Shown here piece after piece: positions 1-9,375 of a stretch of 64,000 bases of DNA. Numbering within the stretch: position 1 is the stretch's first letter; the number at the start of each line of letters is the position of its first letter. Source of the stretch: Mesostigma viride. Taxonomy: Eukaryota; Streptophyta; Mesostigmatophyceae; Mesostigmatales; Mesostigmataceae. Under the pieces are notes generated by a model. It had not been told where the DNA came from. It searched no databases and was given only the letters and a program-made list of their open reading frames with translations. Position numbers and translations under genes: made by a program. The stretch is from positions 749,727 to 813,726 of the forward strand of contig RPFO01001598.1 of assembly GCA_009746045.1 (NCBI GenBank), written 5' to 3'.

Positions 1-185
1 CGTTATGCATGTTGCTTCCTTGCTGTATTTCTCTTTGGGCGCCGGCTTGCTTTTCATCATTACATTTCCTATAGTAGACATGCATGTCTGGTCTGTAGCT
101 GACTAGTAGTTTAAATATCCCTTTTCTTTTTGCTGCCCTTCGTCTTCATATATTGCAGGTGCATGGTTACAGTCCCCTACTAAAT

Positions 186-690
186 CCGCCAGAAGACCAA
201 CCCCGAGAAGCCCCAAGTGTACTGGCGGGGCGGGGACCTTTATGTCAACAAGAAACTGTGGAAGCCCCCCCGGGATCCCCCGGGATAGAGCACTCAAGCT
301 AGTTGTCTACCTGGGGGCAATCGATTATGGGATAGCTTAGACAGCACTTGAAATGATTATATTACGATTATTATAGCGCACATCGTTATAGTATCTTCAA
401 TTAGCTCTGGCAGGCCTTGTGGCCATCAGCTTGCGCCTTAGCCGACGTCTTGAGCCCACCTCACCTTTGTAGCATAAGCTATGCGTCAGCCTACCTATGG
501 TATTGCATTGGTTGTATTGCACCCACTGTGTTGCGCCCCGGCACCATCCTGTGGAGAGGGCGCTCTGTGGCCTTGCGGCAGTGAGAGAAGCTAGGGCGCC
601 CTCCCGCCTTCTCTTTGTGTATGTAGGGTTGAAGGTTCCTTTACTCTGTATTGGCACCCACGTGACGCAGTCACGTGCTTATTATTACAG
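186..690 (+). mobile_element. 5'-truncated L1-like element, ORF1p C-terminal end plus 3' UTR (family A)
   Basis: Bases 186-290 encode the end of an ORF1p-like protein with the motif KPQVYWRGGDLYVNKKLWK and a stop near 287. It resembles the C-terminal domain of L1 ORF1p, the RNA-binding coat protein of LINEs. A 3' UTR of about 370 bases follows and ends in a perfect hairpin at 659-677 (CACGTGACGCAGTCACGTG) and a TTATTATTA tail. The same UTR recurs at 5091-5510 and partly at 5511-5740. No reverse transcriptase reading lies between the ORF1p end and the UTR, so this looks like a non-autonomous, ORF1p-only element. Similarity was judged by eye. Confidence 0.6.
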
Positions 691-1640
691 TCCCCGAACC
701 AGCGCCGTCTCTGTCCAGATCTCGTATCCCCGACAAGGACGTGTGGGCATACGTGGAGTCGGATGAAGATGATGAGGCGGACCCTGATGCCGCCCAGTCC
801 CCGCTTCTGAAGGGCAAGCGTGCCAAGAATACCTCAACCACACCACGGGAGACGAGTAGGATGACCGGGGGGCGCTTGGGGGGGCAGCCTCGGGGGGTGC
901 GCTGGGGGGGCAGCCTCCCGGGACGCAGTGCACGCCACCGTGGCCTGTCTCGAGGCAAAGGTCAAGCAGCATGGCGAAAAGGTGGAAGCATTTGGGAAGA
1001 CTTCCGTGGAGCAGCGGCTGACCACTATGGCGAAGCAAGTCTCCGGCTGTTCCAGGGCAGTCAATGGCGCAAAATCAGACGAGAAGAAGATTGTGACGGA
1101 AACTGTGACGGCAGAGGTCAAGAAGCTGCAGCCGGCTGCAGCAGCGCCTTGAGCAGCTCCCGCCGGAGTTCAACACCTTTGAAAGACCTGGCTGCAGCAC
1201 AAGAAACCGTGGAAGATCAGGGCAGAAAGATCGCAGCGCTTGAGTGGCAGATCCAGCATGTTCAAGCCAACTAGAACACGATGATGTCGGTGCAAGTGCC
1301 AACGTGGCCGGCGGCAGCGGCCTACCCTCCTGCAGCTGGGCCCGCTAAACTGCCCAGCGCGGGGAAGCCTCGGCAGTATCCCCGGCCCCGCCATCCCCAG
1401 CCATATCCCCAACAGCAACTTCCCACGCAGCAGTTGGCGTACACGCATGGTTACGAGGAGGAGGAGGAGGAGCTGGAGGAGGAGGAGGAGCTGGAGGAGG
1501 ATGCACGCAGGGGTGTTACGCCGCCGCCGTCTTAGAAGCGCGCGCCACCTATGCGCGCGGTGGCCACCCGGTCCAGCCTGCGCAAGAACAAGGGACGCAT
1601 TTCGTCCGCCTACGTCGATGAACACTTTCCCGGTTATCGT
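675..1640 (+). other. Decayed coding-like stretch: coiled coil, Pro-rich and acidic parts
   Basis: Successive open stretches in different frames look protein-like. They are an acidic start (AYVESDEDDEADPD), a heptad-rich coiled-coil stretch at 928-1152 (CLEAKVKQHGEKVEAFGK), a Pro/Gln-rich part at 1281-1430 and a Glu-rich tail at 1455-1505 followed by TPPPS. No family was recognised. The acidic-then-TPPS layout loosely recalls the N-terminus of the piggyBac ORF at 6484, and the coiled coil would also suit a LINE ORF1. Frames break several times, so if it was one gene it is dead. Confidence 0.3.
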
Positions 1641-1699
1641 TCTTGAAGGCATAGTCATGCGATTTTTTCATCACATGTCAGTTGCTGGAGCTTCTTGAG

Positions 1700-3039
1700 T
1701 TATGGATGAGGTTTTGCACACTTCAAACTCTGTTCAAAGTGGCCCTACCTTGAGTGCTGGCAAAGAAATGCTAGCCGGCAGCAATTTTTCTGTGCTTTGG
1801 TCTAGGGGGCCAGCTGCCGGCACCCCTTGTAGTGGTTGCCGCTTGGCTCAGCAGTGAGAAATAGGCCTCATGTATCTTCCACATAAAGTAAAGCCACACA
1901 AGCTATCCAATAAGCTTAGGTCAGCAGGAATATTTTAAAGATAGACACGGTTCACCTATTTTGCCGCTGTAATGGACCAGCTCCCACCAGTGTGGTGGTA
2001 CACTCATGGCACTTTACTAGTTGCTTGCATGATAACATGAACATGATAATAATCCATCATGATCAATATATGCATGATCCACCCTTGGTGCTTGGGTGCC
2101 TGGGTGCCTGGGTGCCTGGGTGCCTGGGTGCCTGGGGCCTGGGGGGGGGGGGGGGGGGGGGGGTCCAAAGGGGGTGTGCTTGGAGGGGGGATTTATATGT
2201 TCCCACATGATAGTAAGTCAGTATAGATGCAAGTTACCCTTGGTGCCTGGACCCTGCCTGGGTGCCTAGGTGCCTGCATGCCTGGGTGATGGGGGAGGGG
2301 GGGGGGGGGGGGGGGCAGTGGGGGCATGCTAGGTCCTTGGGTGGGGTGGGGGTGGGTGGCTGGGGGGTTGTTGTATGTTCCCAAATAATAATAAGCCACA
2401 ACACAAGCAAAATCCACAATTTCATAAAAAAAACATTTTGGTGTAGTGGGATCCACCAAATGTAAATGGGATTGGGGGGCTGAGGTGCAGTTCCGCGACC
2501 GCTTTAAACAAACTGCACTGGCCGGGATCGAGCTTCCTCGGACACGGCTCAGTGACGATGTGGACACCCGCATCGGCCTCGGGGGGCTGGTCCAGGCTCC
2601 CGGCGATCGCTCAACACCTACTTGCACTCGAAGGACTCCAAGGCATGCCCATGCGCATGACATGCATGCAAGTCCTTACCTACTATACTTATACTCCAAG
2701 GACCTAGGCGAGGACCGCATGCAAGCGAGTGCTCGTCAAGCCGTACTGACGTCTTGTTGGTCCTCACGGTGCTCACGTACAGGGCCGAGGCCGGCCTGGA
2801 TGCTCACGGACCAGCTGACCACGCGGCTGAACAGTGCTCACGGTGGTTATACCGTGCTCACGGTAACCAGGAATCATGCTTCGGCAGGTCCTGAATATAG
2901 CGTTTCCCACACACAGATCGCTCGAGTCTTTTGTATAAGGGCATGCCTCGCAATTCCGACGAGATTAGGTTACTAGCGTAGAATAGCATTTGTAGGACAT
3001 CTTGCCCAAACCAGTCAGGAGGAGGGATCGAGGTGGGCT
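1700..3039. repeat. Gene-free stretch with G-rich minisatellite and poly-G runs
   Basis: No gene is supported here. At 2095-2140 a 10-bp unit (TGCCTGGGTG) repeats about five times and runs into a G tract of about 20 at 2141-2162. A second, related block with a G run lies at 2240-2320. Between 2700 and 2890 the phrase 'gctcacgg' recurs four to five times. The rest shows nothing recognisable. Confidence 0.6.
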
Positions 3040-3358
3040 TACGTACTGGGCTGGCCGGCCCACAGCGGCTTGGCCAGCCAGGGCGGCATATCCTGGTATG
3101 GCCTGGCCCTCAGGACAAAACCAGGAGGCCAGCTAGATTGGCGTAGACAAGCAAAAAACTACTCAGATCCTGAGTTGCTGGCCGACTTTATGGTCCCAGC
3201 TCTGACAGTTTGAACACCGTATTTCCTCCATCTCCGCTAGCTTGGCCATGCCAATATGCGGGACAAGAAGAGATGGCAGACCATATAGTCCAGGCAGACC
3301 AGGTAGACACCTGTCATCCATCCATCGGGGTTAATGCTCCGTGACTCCCCAACGGGAC
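3040..3358 (+). mobile_element. LINE ORF2 C-terminal fragment with 3' end, lacking its tail
   Basis: The plus strand reads QRLGQPGRHILVWPGP near 3060-3105 and MRDKKRWQTI near 3257-3287. These match the C-terminal pieces of other LINE ORF2 copies in this window (QRLGQPGRHILTWPGP at 43.5 kb on minus; DKTRWKKIV and DKAKWAQVI elsewhere). Bases 3313-3357 match the 3' end of the LINE at 44.8-45.1 kb, including GTGACTCCCCAACGGG. The copy stops inside that hairpin, with no ATTA tail, so it is truncated at both ends. Confidence 0.6.
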
Positions 3359-3469
3359 AATTTTGATGATTTAGTTATCTACACCGTCCGCATTGGTAGT
3401 TTTAATTCGGTTCAGCCGAAAGGCCCTTCGGAATTAGACAATAGCGTTTTATTGGTTGAAAGTGCTACG

Positions 3470-3880
3470 TGCCCGCCCAATTAATTAATTATTCGTTTGT
3501 TTGTTTGGTTACCGAACAACCGTTGAACTAGCTGCGAAATTTAATAATTCTTTGTTTGCGGAACCACAGACAATAATTCTTTGTTTGTTGTGTATAACCC
3601 AGCCGGATGCACTGCTCTTACGGCTAGTAAAAGCACATTTTTCAGCCAGAGATTTAATATTTCTTTGTTTTTTACCGCAAAAGAAGCGCTCTTGGCAGTT
3701 TATTTACACTTTCTTTGTTTGTTTGGTAGCTTCAAAAACTACAGTTCAGTACACTCGGGAATTAGTTAATTAAAATTCTTTTGTTTTATTTATCGTTTGC
3801 AGCTGGCCGGCGCCCAGCCTCATAATTATTTAGTATACCTACCAATGCGGAGGGTGTAATTAATTAATTAATTAATTAAT
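3470..3880. repeat. AT-rich stretch with dispersed TTCTTTGTTTG motif and TTAA runs
   Basis: A short motif close to TTCTTTGTTTG recurs five to six times at about 3548, 3579, 3660, 3710 and 3777, spaced 30-80 bp apart. The stretch starts and ends with AATTAATT runs (3480-3492; 3855-3882). No coding signal was seen. The final run may be the tail of a minus-strand retroelement. Confidence 0.45.
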
Positions 3881-4263
3881 TGTCCACTGAGGCCCTGGCA
3901 CGCGCCACGGCCCCTTTGGGCAAGTCCCGCCCCCCCCCCCAGGAGGAAGGGGCGCTTTACTGAGTACTTCGAGTATTTAGGATATTTGTGTATCTTCGGA
4001 GTGAGCTTACCTTTAGCGACATCGCAGCCGAGTTTGGTTCCTCTCTCGCCGCAAGAAGCTGGTGAACACCCCCTGGTCGCTTGATGACGACCTGACGCCA
4101 GCCCAGCAGCAGAATCCGCGACCAGTGGCCCAACTATGTACATCCGCCACAAGACCCCGCCGAAGCCCCAAGTGTACTGGCGGGGTGGGGACCTTTATGT
4201 CAACAAGAAACTGTATGTGGAAGCCCCCCCGGGCTCGATCCCCTGCGGGATAGAGCAGTTGTC
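3881..4263 (+). mobile_element. L1 ORF1p-like fragment (family A type)
   Basis: Bases 4035-4250 carry the ORF1p C-terminal domain in two frames: SRRKKLVNTPWSLDDDLTPA, then KPQVYWRGGDLYVNKKL. The last part is close to that at 186-290. The fragment ends where a minus-strand element tail begins (ATTAATTAATTAATG, 4262-4277), so the 3' UTR is missing. It is a damaged, non-functional copy. Confidence 0.6.
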
Positions 4264-5065
4264 TATTAATTAATTAATGAAACTCGTGCTCCCGTTGGGG
4301 AGTCGAACGGAGTGCCGGAGTGCTTTTAATCCCGGCCGATGTGCACAACAGGAAGAAAGTGCAGAGACTCCCTTTCTCCTTCATGCCAGAGGCATGCCAC
4401 AGTAGCAATCGGACACGATATACGATCCGGCAAGTTCTGCACATGCCAGGGTGCAATAAGACCCACATGTGTGAGCATATCATAACAATGAGCGTGGGCA
4501 AGTAACCTGATCATAGCCAGGACGTAGCATGGCTGTACAAAAGCTAAGCTAAGGCTATGGCCGGTTGTGGGCCGTGCGTGAGCGGGGCACGTGACTAGTA
4601 GGTATGGTGCAGGCTCGGCTAGACTGTCCTGAAAACATTCTAGGCATGGCTGCCATGGCGGCAATGACTACTGGTCAATGGTTCAAGCTAGGGCTATTCT
4701 AGCCCGCATGCAGGGGGCGGCCACATTTTGTGGTTGATCATCAGGTCCCCGCCCCTCCAGTACACCTTGGGCTTCCGCGGGTCCTGCTTGTGGCGGAGGT
4801 ATTCAGGCCACAGGTCGCGTCGCTGCTGCTGCTGAGCGGGGGTCAGGTCATCGTCCAGCAGCCAGGGGAGGTCGTGCAACCTCTTGCGACGAGAGAGGGA
4901 CCGCTGCTTGTCCTCAGGGGAGGGGAAGTTGAGCAGCTAGGACTGCATGGTGGGGGAGCCGCCTTGTCCCGTGAGTGGGGAAGGCGGTGGCACCCACGCA
5001 CTTCTACCTTACATCCTACCAGGCCCATGAGGGTAAGGAGCTGGTTCTTGAGCTCAAGTCCTTGA
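4264..5065 (-). mobile_element. ORF1p-only retroelement, 5'-truncated (family B)
   Basis: On the minus strand, 5028-4694 encode an ORF1p-like C-terminal domain (LLDDDLTPAQQQQRRDLWPE, then KPKVYWRGGDLMINHKMW). A 3' UTR of about 410 bases follows, ending in a hairpin around CTCCCCAACGGGAG and an AATTAATT tail at 4264-4277. The same UTR occurs at 41842-42288 and 43672-44098 on the plus strand. The ORF1p end runs straight into the UTR, so this family carries no ORF2 at its 3' end. Confidence 0.65.
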
Positions 5066-5090
5066 GCTCAAACCTTGTTCTTGAGCTTAG

Positions 5091-5510
5091 TTGTCTATAG
5101 ATGGGCCGGGGCAACCGACAATTTAATGGGATCGATATAGCTTAGGCATGACAGCACTTGAAATGATGTTAGCGCACAGCGCTATAGTACCTTCCATTAG
5201 CTCTGGCACCTTGTGGCCATCAGCTTGCGCCTTATCCGAAGTCTTGAGCCCACCTAGCTCACATTTGTAGCATAAGCTATGCGTCAGCAGGTACCTACTA
5301 TGGTATTGCATGCATGGTTGTATTGCAAGCACCCACAGCACTTGTTGCGCCCCGGCACCATGCTGTGGAGAGAGTGCTCTGTGGCCTGCCCAGTTGCGGC
5401 AGTGAGAGAAGCTAGGGCGCCCTCCCTGGCTAAGTTCTCGTTGTAGGCGGTTGAAGGTTCATTTAATTGGCACCCACGTGACGCGCAGTCACGTGCTTAT
5501 CAATTAATTG
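5091..5510 (+). mobile_element. Family A retroelement 3' UTR copy with terminal hairpin
   Basis: This stretch is a close copy of 300-690, from TTGTCTA through the TAGCATAAGCTATGCGTCAG segment to the hairpin at 5475-5495 (CACGTGAC, GCGCA, GTCACGTG) and an AATTAATT tail. It has no coding part and is a 5'-truncated insertion. Confidence 0.65.
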
Positions 5511-5740
5511 TAGTGCATGGTCGTATTGCACCCAGTGTTGCGCGCCCAGCACTGCGCCGGAGAGCGCGCGCTCTGCATGTGGCCGGCCTGCCCACTTGTG
5601 GCAGTGAGAGATCGAGCTAGCTAGGGCGCCCTCCCTCCTCGTTGCATGTGTATAGCTAGGGGTTGAAGATTCCTTATTAATTTACTTACTGGCACCCGGC
5701 CACGGGACGCAGTACGTCACGTGCTTATATTAAGTGAGCT
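5511..5740 (+). mobile_element. Second, shorter family A 3' end
   Basis: The stretch repeats the last 220 bases of the preceding 3' UTR in more diverged form, from GTATTGCACCCAGTGTTGCG to a decayed hairpin at about 5700-5722. It lies directly behind the tail of the previous copy, either as a second insertion into that tail or as a tandem duplication. Confidence 0.5.
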
Positions 5741-5888
5741 CAACTATATTCCTGAACGCATGGCAATGTCTATTAATTAATAGGCGTGTCTATTAATTAA
5801 TGGCAATCCGACGTCATGGAAGGACTAGGGTAGTTGTCTGAGATCGGGAACGACACGAAGACCGCGAGGCTATCTGTAGAAAGACCTG

Positions 5889-5905
5889 CAAGGAGGGAGA
5901 CAGAT
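5889..5905. repeat. Left 17-bp target-site duplication of an ultra-short retro-insertion
   Basis: The 17 bases CAAGGAGGGAGACAGAT here are identical to 9393-9409. Between the two copies lie only a TTAA-rich tail, the whole piggyBac element, and the sequence TTAATAGACACGTGACTGCGT. Without piggyBac, what remains is about 20 bases of a family A 3' end (minus strand) plus its tail, flanked by this duplication. Confidence 0.75.
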
Positions 5906-5920
5906 TAATTAATTAATTAA

Positions 5921-5985
5921 CCCGTATTTTTTTACAACGCGATACATCGCGTTGTAGGGTTAAAACGCGATGTATCGCGTTGTAA
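5921..5985. repeat. piggyBac left terminal inverted repeat with two palindromes
   Basis: The end reads CCCGTATTTTTTTACAACGC, then continues into a near-perfect palindrome at 5934-5955 and a second at 5965-5980 (ACGCGATGTATCGCGT). The right end (9336-9371) mirrors the CCCGT start, the T-rich run and one palindrome. Such subterminal repeats are the usual binding sites for piggyBac transposases; the binding role here is inferred. Confidence 0.8.
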
Positions 5986-6137
5986 TCTGACAACTGCCAC
6001 ACCTATTAAACATGCGATTTTTGGTCTGAAACTTTCAACATAGGTCAGAAACATCTCATAGAATTCAAGAAAAAATCCTGGTATTTTTGATATTTTTTTT
6101 GTGACAGCTGTACACAGAAATGCACCACTGAAATTGG

Positions 6138-6540
6138 GTGTTTTTGCACGGTACCGCGCGAAGACGACGGCGATGGCGGCAACCTAATCTGGCCAGTTCC
6201 CGCCAGATTTTGTGGTCAGAGATGGTGTTCGACGTGAATGCTAGGGACAGGGGTTTGCTTGTAGGACGTACTTTACGAGTGCCCACGTCGTATTGGGGCG
6301 CTGGCTATGTCGCCAAAGCACAGAAGAAGTATAAAACAGACAAGATGACAGGTGTCGTCAAGAACTAGCTGCTGGCCGGTAGGGGTAGACAGCTAGTGGA
6401 CTTGTGGAAGGTTTATTTCGCGGCTGACAGGAGCACAATAAAGCTTACGGAATGGCAGGTCTTGCTGTGGTTAGAGACTGAGATTGAGCAGGAGCAGCGC
6501 AATGTCACTGCAGCAGCGGATTCAGGCGATAGAAAATGAA
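6138..6540 (+). other. Second open stretch upstream of the transposase
   Basis: The plus strand reads ARDRGLLVGRTLRVPTSYWG and KAQKKYKTDKMTGVV (6235-6366). After one stop, the same frame continues with LLWLETEIEQEQRNV up to 6540, overlapping the transposase start. It could be a former N-terminal part of the transposase or a small accessory ORF of the element. No family was recognised. Confidence 0.3.
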
Positions 6541-8738
6541 TGCGGAACAGGCGATGCCAGCGATGGTGATGACGGCTCTGGATCAGGTGGGGATGGCGAG
6601 GAGGATGGTGATGAGGATCGAGGATGGCTCGATGATGAGGATGGAGGTGGCGATGATGTCCAGGAGGAGGAGGAGGAGGAGGAGGAGGAGGAGGAGGAGG
6701 AGGAGGAGGAGGAGGGGGAGGAGGAGGAGCTGGAGGAGGAGGAGGAGGAGGACGTGCCGACACCTCCTTCCAGTGGCAAAAGGCGTCGTGGGCGCCCTCG
6801 CAAATCTGATGAGGAGCAAGCGAAGGTGGCCCGGCCTGCAATCACTGCACCCGACACGAGCGATGACGAGTCTAGTGAGGAAGACCCCATGCCGGAGTAT
6901 GGGGATCCCGAGCTGCAGGCGGAGATGGACGAGGCGCCAGCTAGTGGCCAGCAATGCACGAGACTGCAGGGTCGTCAAGACAGGCGATCAATGGGACGAG
7001 AAGGGCGCCGAGGAAGAGGGCGTGACCATCGACGTGCACCCCTGCAACCGGCCAGCCAATTAAGGTGCAGCACCTCAGCCCGGAATTATAAGGACATGGA
7101 TGCCCTCGGGTGGTTTCATCTGATATGGGAACGCGAGGAGTGGGACAAGATTGCAGAGGCGACCGACGCCTATATTGAATGCAAGCAGGGACCTGACAAC
7201 GTAGGGGACATCACCGCCCATGAGGTGGGCGTGTTTTTCGCGCTCCTTGTTGCAAAGGCGTGCATTCCGCTGTCCAACGAGGGTGACTACTGGTCAGGGA
7301 AGACCCACGGTGCAGTCCAGTTTCCTGACTGGTCAGGCTTCATGCCCAAGGCGCGTTTCTACAAGATCAAGCACAACCTGCATTTCCGCCGCCACGACGA
7401 GCGCCCTCGCGACCACAGCTCTCGGGAGGGCAAGCTGTACTTTTGCGACCACCTGGAGGAGATGATGAACAACAACATCATGAATTACTTCCTGCCGGGG
7501 TCTTCAGTCGCCATCGATGAGTCGGGGATTGCTATCCGCAACCAGATGTGCAGCATCCGGGTCTATGACCCCAGCAAGCCCCACTCCTACCACATTCGGA
7601 TATGGAGGCTCTGCGACTTCGAGACCAAGATTCCCTACCACAGCCAGACCTTCGACAGGATCAAGGGAGAAGGCGGCATGCGGGCAATCGTGAAGACGCT
7701 GTCGGAGACGCTGCCCAGCCCATCCTAGTGCCGGCAGGGGATACTGAGATGGCGATCGACCGCCTCTACACGACTGTGGACACCATGGACGACCTGCGTG
7801 AGATGGGGATCACTGCATGCAGTGGGCACTGTCATGACGTGCCGGGCCAGGAAGTGTGAGCTGGCCAAGGTCAAGCAGCTCATGGGCAGCAGGCCCCCGC
7901 GGGGCAAGTGGGTGGCTGCCGACGGTGCACAAGCCGACCGGGAAGGCCCTCACCATGTGGCAAGACCGCCAAGCTGTCACCTGCCTTACCACAGGCATCC
8001 TCCCACGCAGCGTGACCATCAGCAGGAGGAAGCTGGGGAAGGGAACGGGGGGGGCACGGGAGGAGGTGCCCTGACCCGAGGCCATGCTGCGGTACAACCG
8101 CATCTACAAGTGTGTGGACCAGTTTGACTTCCTGCTGACGGGCACGTGGGACATCGAGGGGCGGACCATCTTCAACAAGTCAGTACTGCCGCTGGGCCTT
8201 GGGCCTCTTCTCCACGATCGATCGTGCGCATGGCATACTGCCTGCAGAAGCTGGCTCTTGGCAAGGACGCCATGGACCACAAGGTGTTCATTCTGGCCTT
8301 CCACACGCAGCTGCTCAAGAACACATTTGACGGCACCCCCCGGCTTCGCGGCATGGCCGTTCCCAGCATCGGTAAGGGCCGCGTGCTGGGCGCCACTCTG
8401 GCACTCACGGGGTTGGCTCCCTGCTGCGTGACCTCAACCTGCCCACATCCCACTCTGGCATGGTGTGCCGGTGCGTGGTGTGCCGGGTGCGGTCGATGAA
8501 GGCCTGCGCACTGGCCAACACAGACCCACCCAAGCAGGGGGCGCGCACCCGCACCTGGTGCAAGGAGTGCGACCTGGCCATGTGCTCGCCAGACTGCTTC
8601 AACGACTTCCACAAGCCGCTCATCAAGCTCCCCTACATCGACACGGCCCCCGTGGCCAAGAAGCTCCTGGTGGGCGTGGTGCTCACCAGCACCAGGACGG
8701 GGGGCCGCAGGGAATACAAGAAGAAGGCGCAGTCCTAG
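6484..8738 (+). pseudogene. piggyBac transposase, frame-broken
   Basis: The reading is open from 6484 to 7728, then continues in other frames (7740-7858; 7856-8074; 8084-8210; 8220-8420; 8460-8738), so there are at least four to five frame breaks. The N-terminus is Glu-rich, with an AT-hook-like KRRRGRPRKS. The DDE-type core follows: AIDESGIAIRNQ (first Asp), AIDRLYTTVDTMDD (second Asp region, 7750-7790) and YNRIYKCVDQFD (third Asp region, 8090-8130). The C-terminus is a Cys-rich zinc-binding domain (CRCVVCR, WCKECDLAMCSPDC, FNDFHK). Domain order matches piggyBac (DDE_Tnp_1_7) transposases. Introns could explain some shifts, but clear splice signals were not seen. Confidence 0.85.
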
Positions 8739-9222
8739 GCGCTAGGCGCTACTGGGCTACGGCAAGCGCTGGGGATTAATTTATGGTGTCAGCATGCTTG
8801 TATTATACAGGGAGTGTGCACCCATCGTGTATTTCACGTGTATTATCATGTTGACGCACCCTACTTGCAATATTGGTGCTTCCATGGCCTTATTAGGCCC
8901 CCCACCCCATGTGGCATGTTGTGATGTTAGCATGTGCTTCCTACTGCGTTGTACTGCGTTGTAATTGTGATGCATAGGAAAAATAGCTGCAGTGGCCAAA
9001 TGAGCCTGGCTTTTGTTTCACAGGCTCCACATATGTTGCACATAGCTCAGGCAAAAGGCCAGATTTTTTACTTTGTTAATTTCTGAATAAACACGTCGCT
9101 TGTCACCTAGGGTCAAGAAATCGCGGTCATGACCAGACCCCCCTGTATTCATAGCACTGTATCTCTCTATGGAATAGGAATTTGGTAGGTCTGAGTAGCT
9201 CAAAAAAAACTTTGATTTATGG

Positions 9223-9289
9223 GCTTTCAGGAAATTTCCTGAAAGCATTCATGGTCATGTATATACTTAAGTATATACATGACCATGAA
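9223..9289. repeat. Two adjacent perfect palindromes, 24 and 42 bp
   Basis: Bases 9223-9246 form a perfect 24-bp palindrome centred on AAATTT. Bases 9248-9289 form a perfect 42-bp palindrome centred on ACTTAAGT, with arms of 21. They are one base apart and lie about 80 bp inside the right end of piggyBac. Either would fold into a strong hairpin. Confidence 0.9.
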
Positions 9290-9335
9290 AAAAAATTTTC
9301 CTTAGGTGCTATACGCGTTCTAAAAAAAGCTTACA

Positions 9336-9371
9336 ACGCGATATATCGCGTTCTAATTAAAAAAACACGGG
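9336..9371. repeat. piggyBac right terminal inverted repeat
   Basis: The right end reads, inward on the minus strand, CCCGTGTTTTTTTAATTAG and then the perfect 16-bp palindrome ACGCGATATATCGCGT (9336-9351). TTAA follows at 9372-9375. It matches the left end in its first five bases, T run and palindrome. Confidence 0.85.
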
Positions 9372-9375
9372 TTAA

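Larger units (their letters stand above)
5921..9371 (+). mobile_element. piggyBac-type DNA transposon, decayed, 3451 bp
   Basis: The element is bounded by TTAA on both sides (5917-5920 and 9372-9375), the piggyBac target duplication. Both ends start CCCGT reading inward, followed by a T-rich run and the palindrome family ACGCGATRYATCGCGT. It contains a transposase-like reading (6484-8738) with several frame breaks, so it should not move by itself. It inserted into the TTAA-rich tail of an earlier retro-insertion. The 3' subterminal part (8740-9335) holds two long perfect palindromes. Confidence 0.9.
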
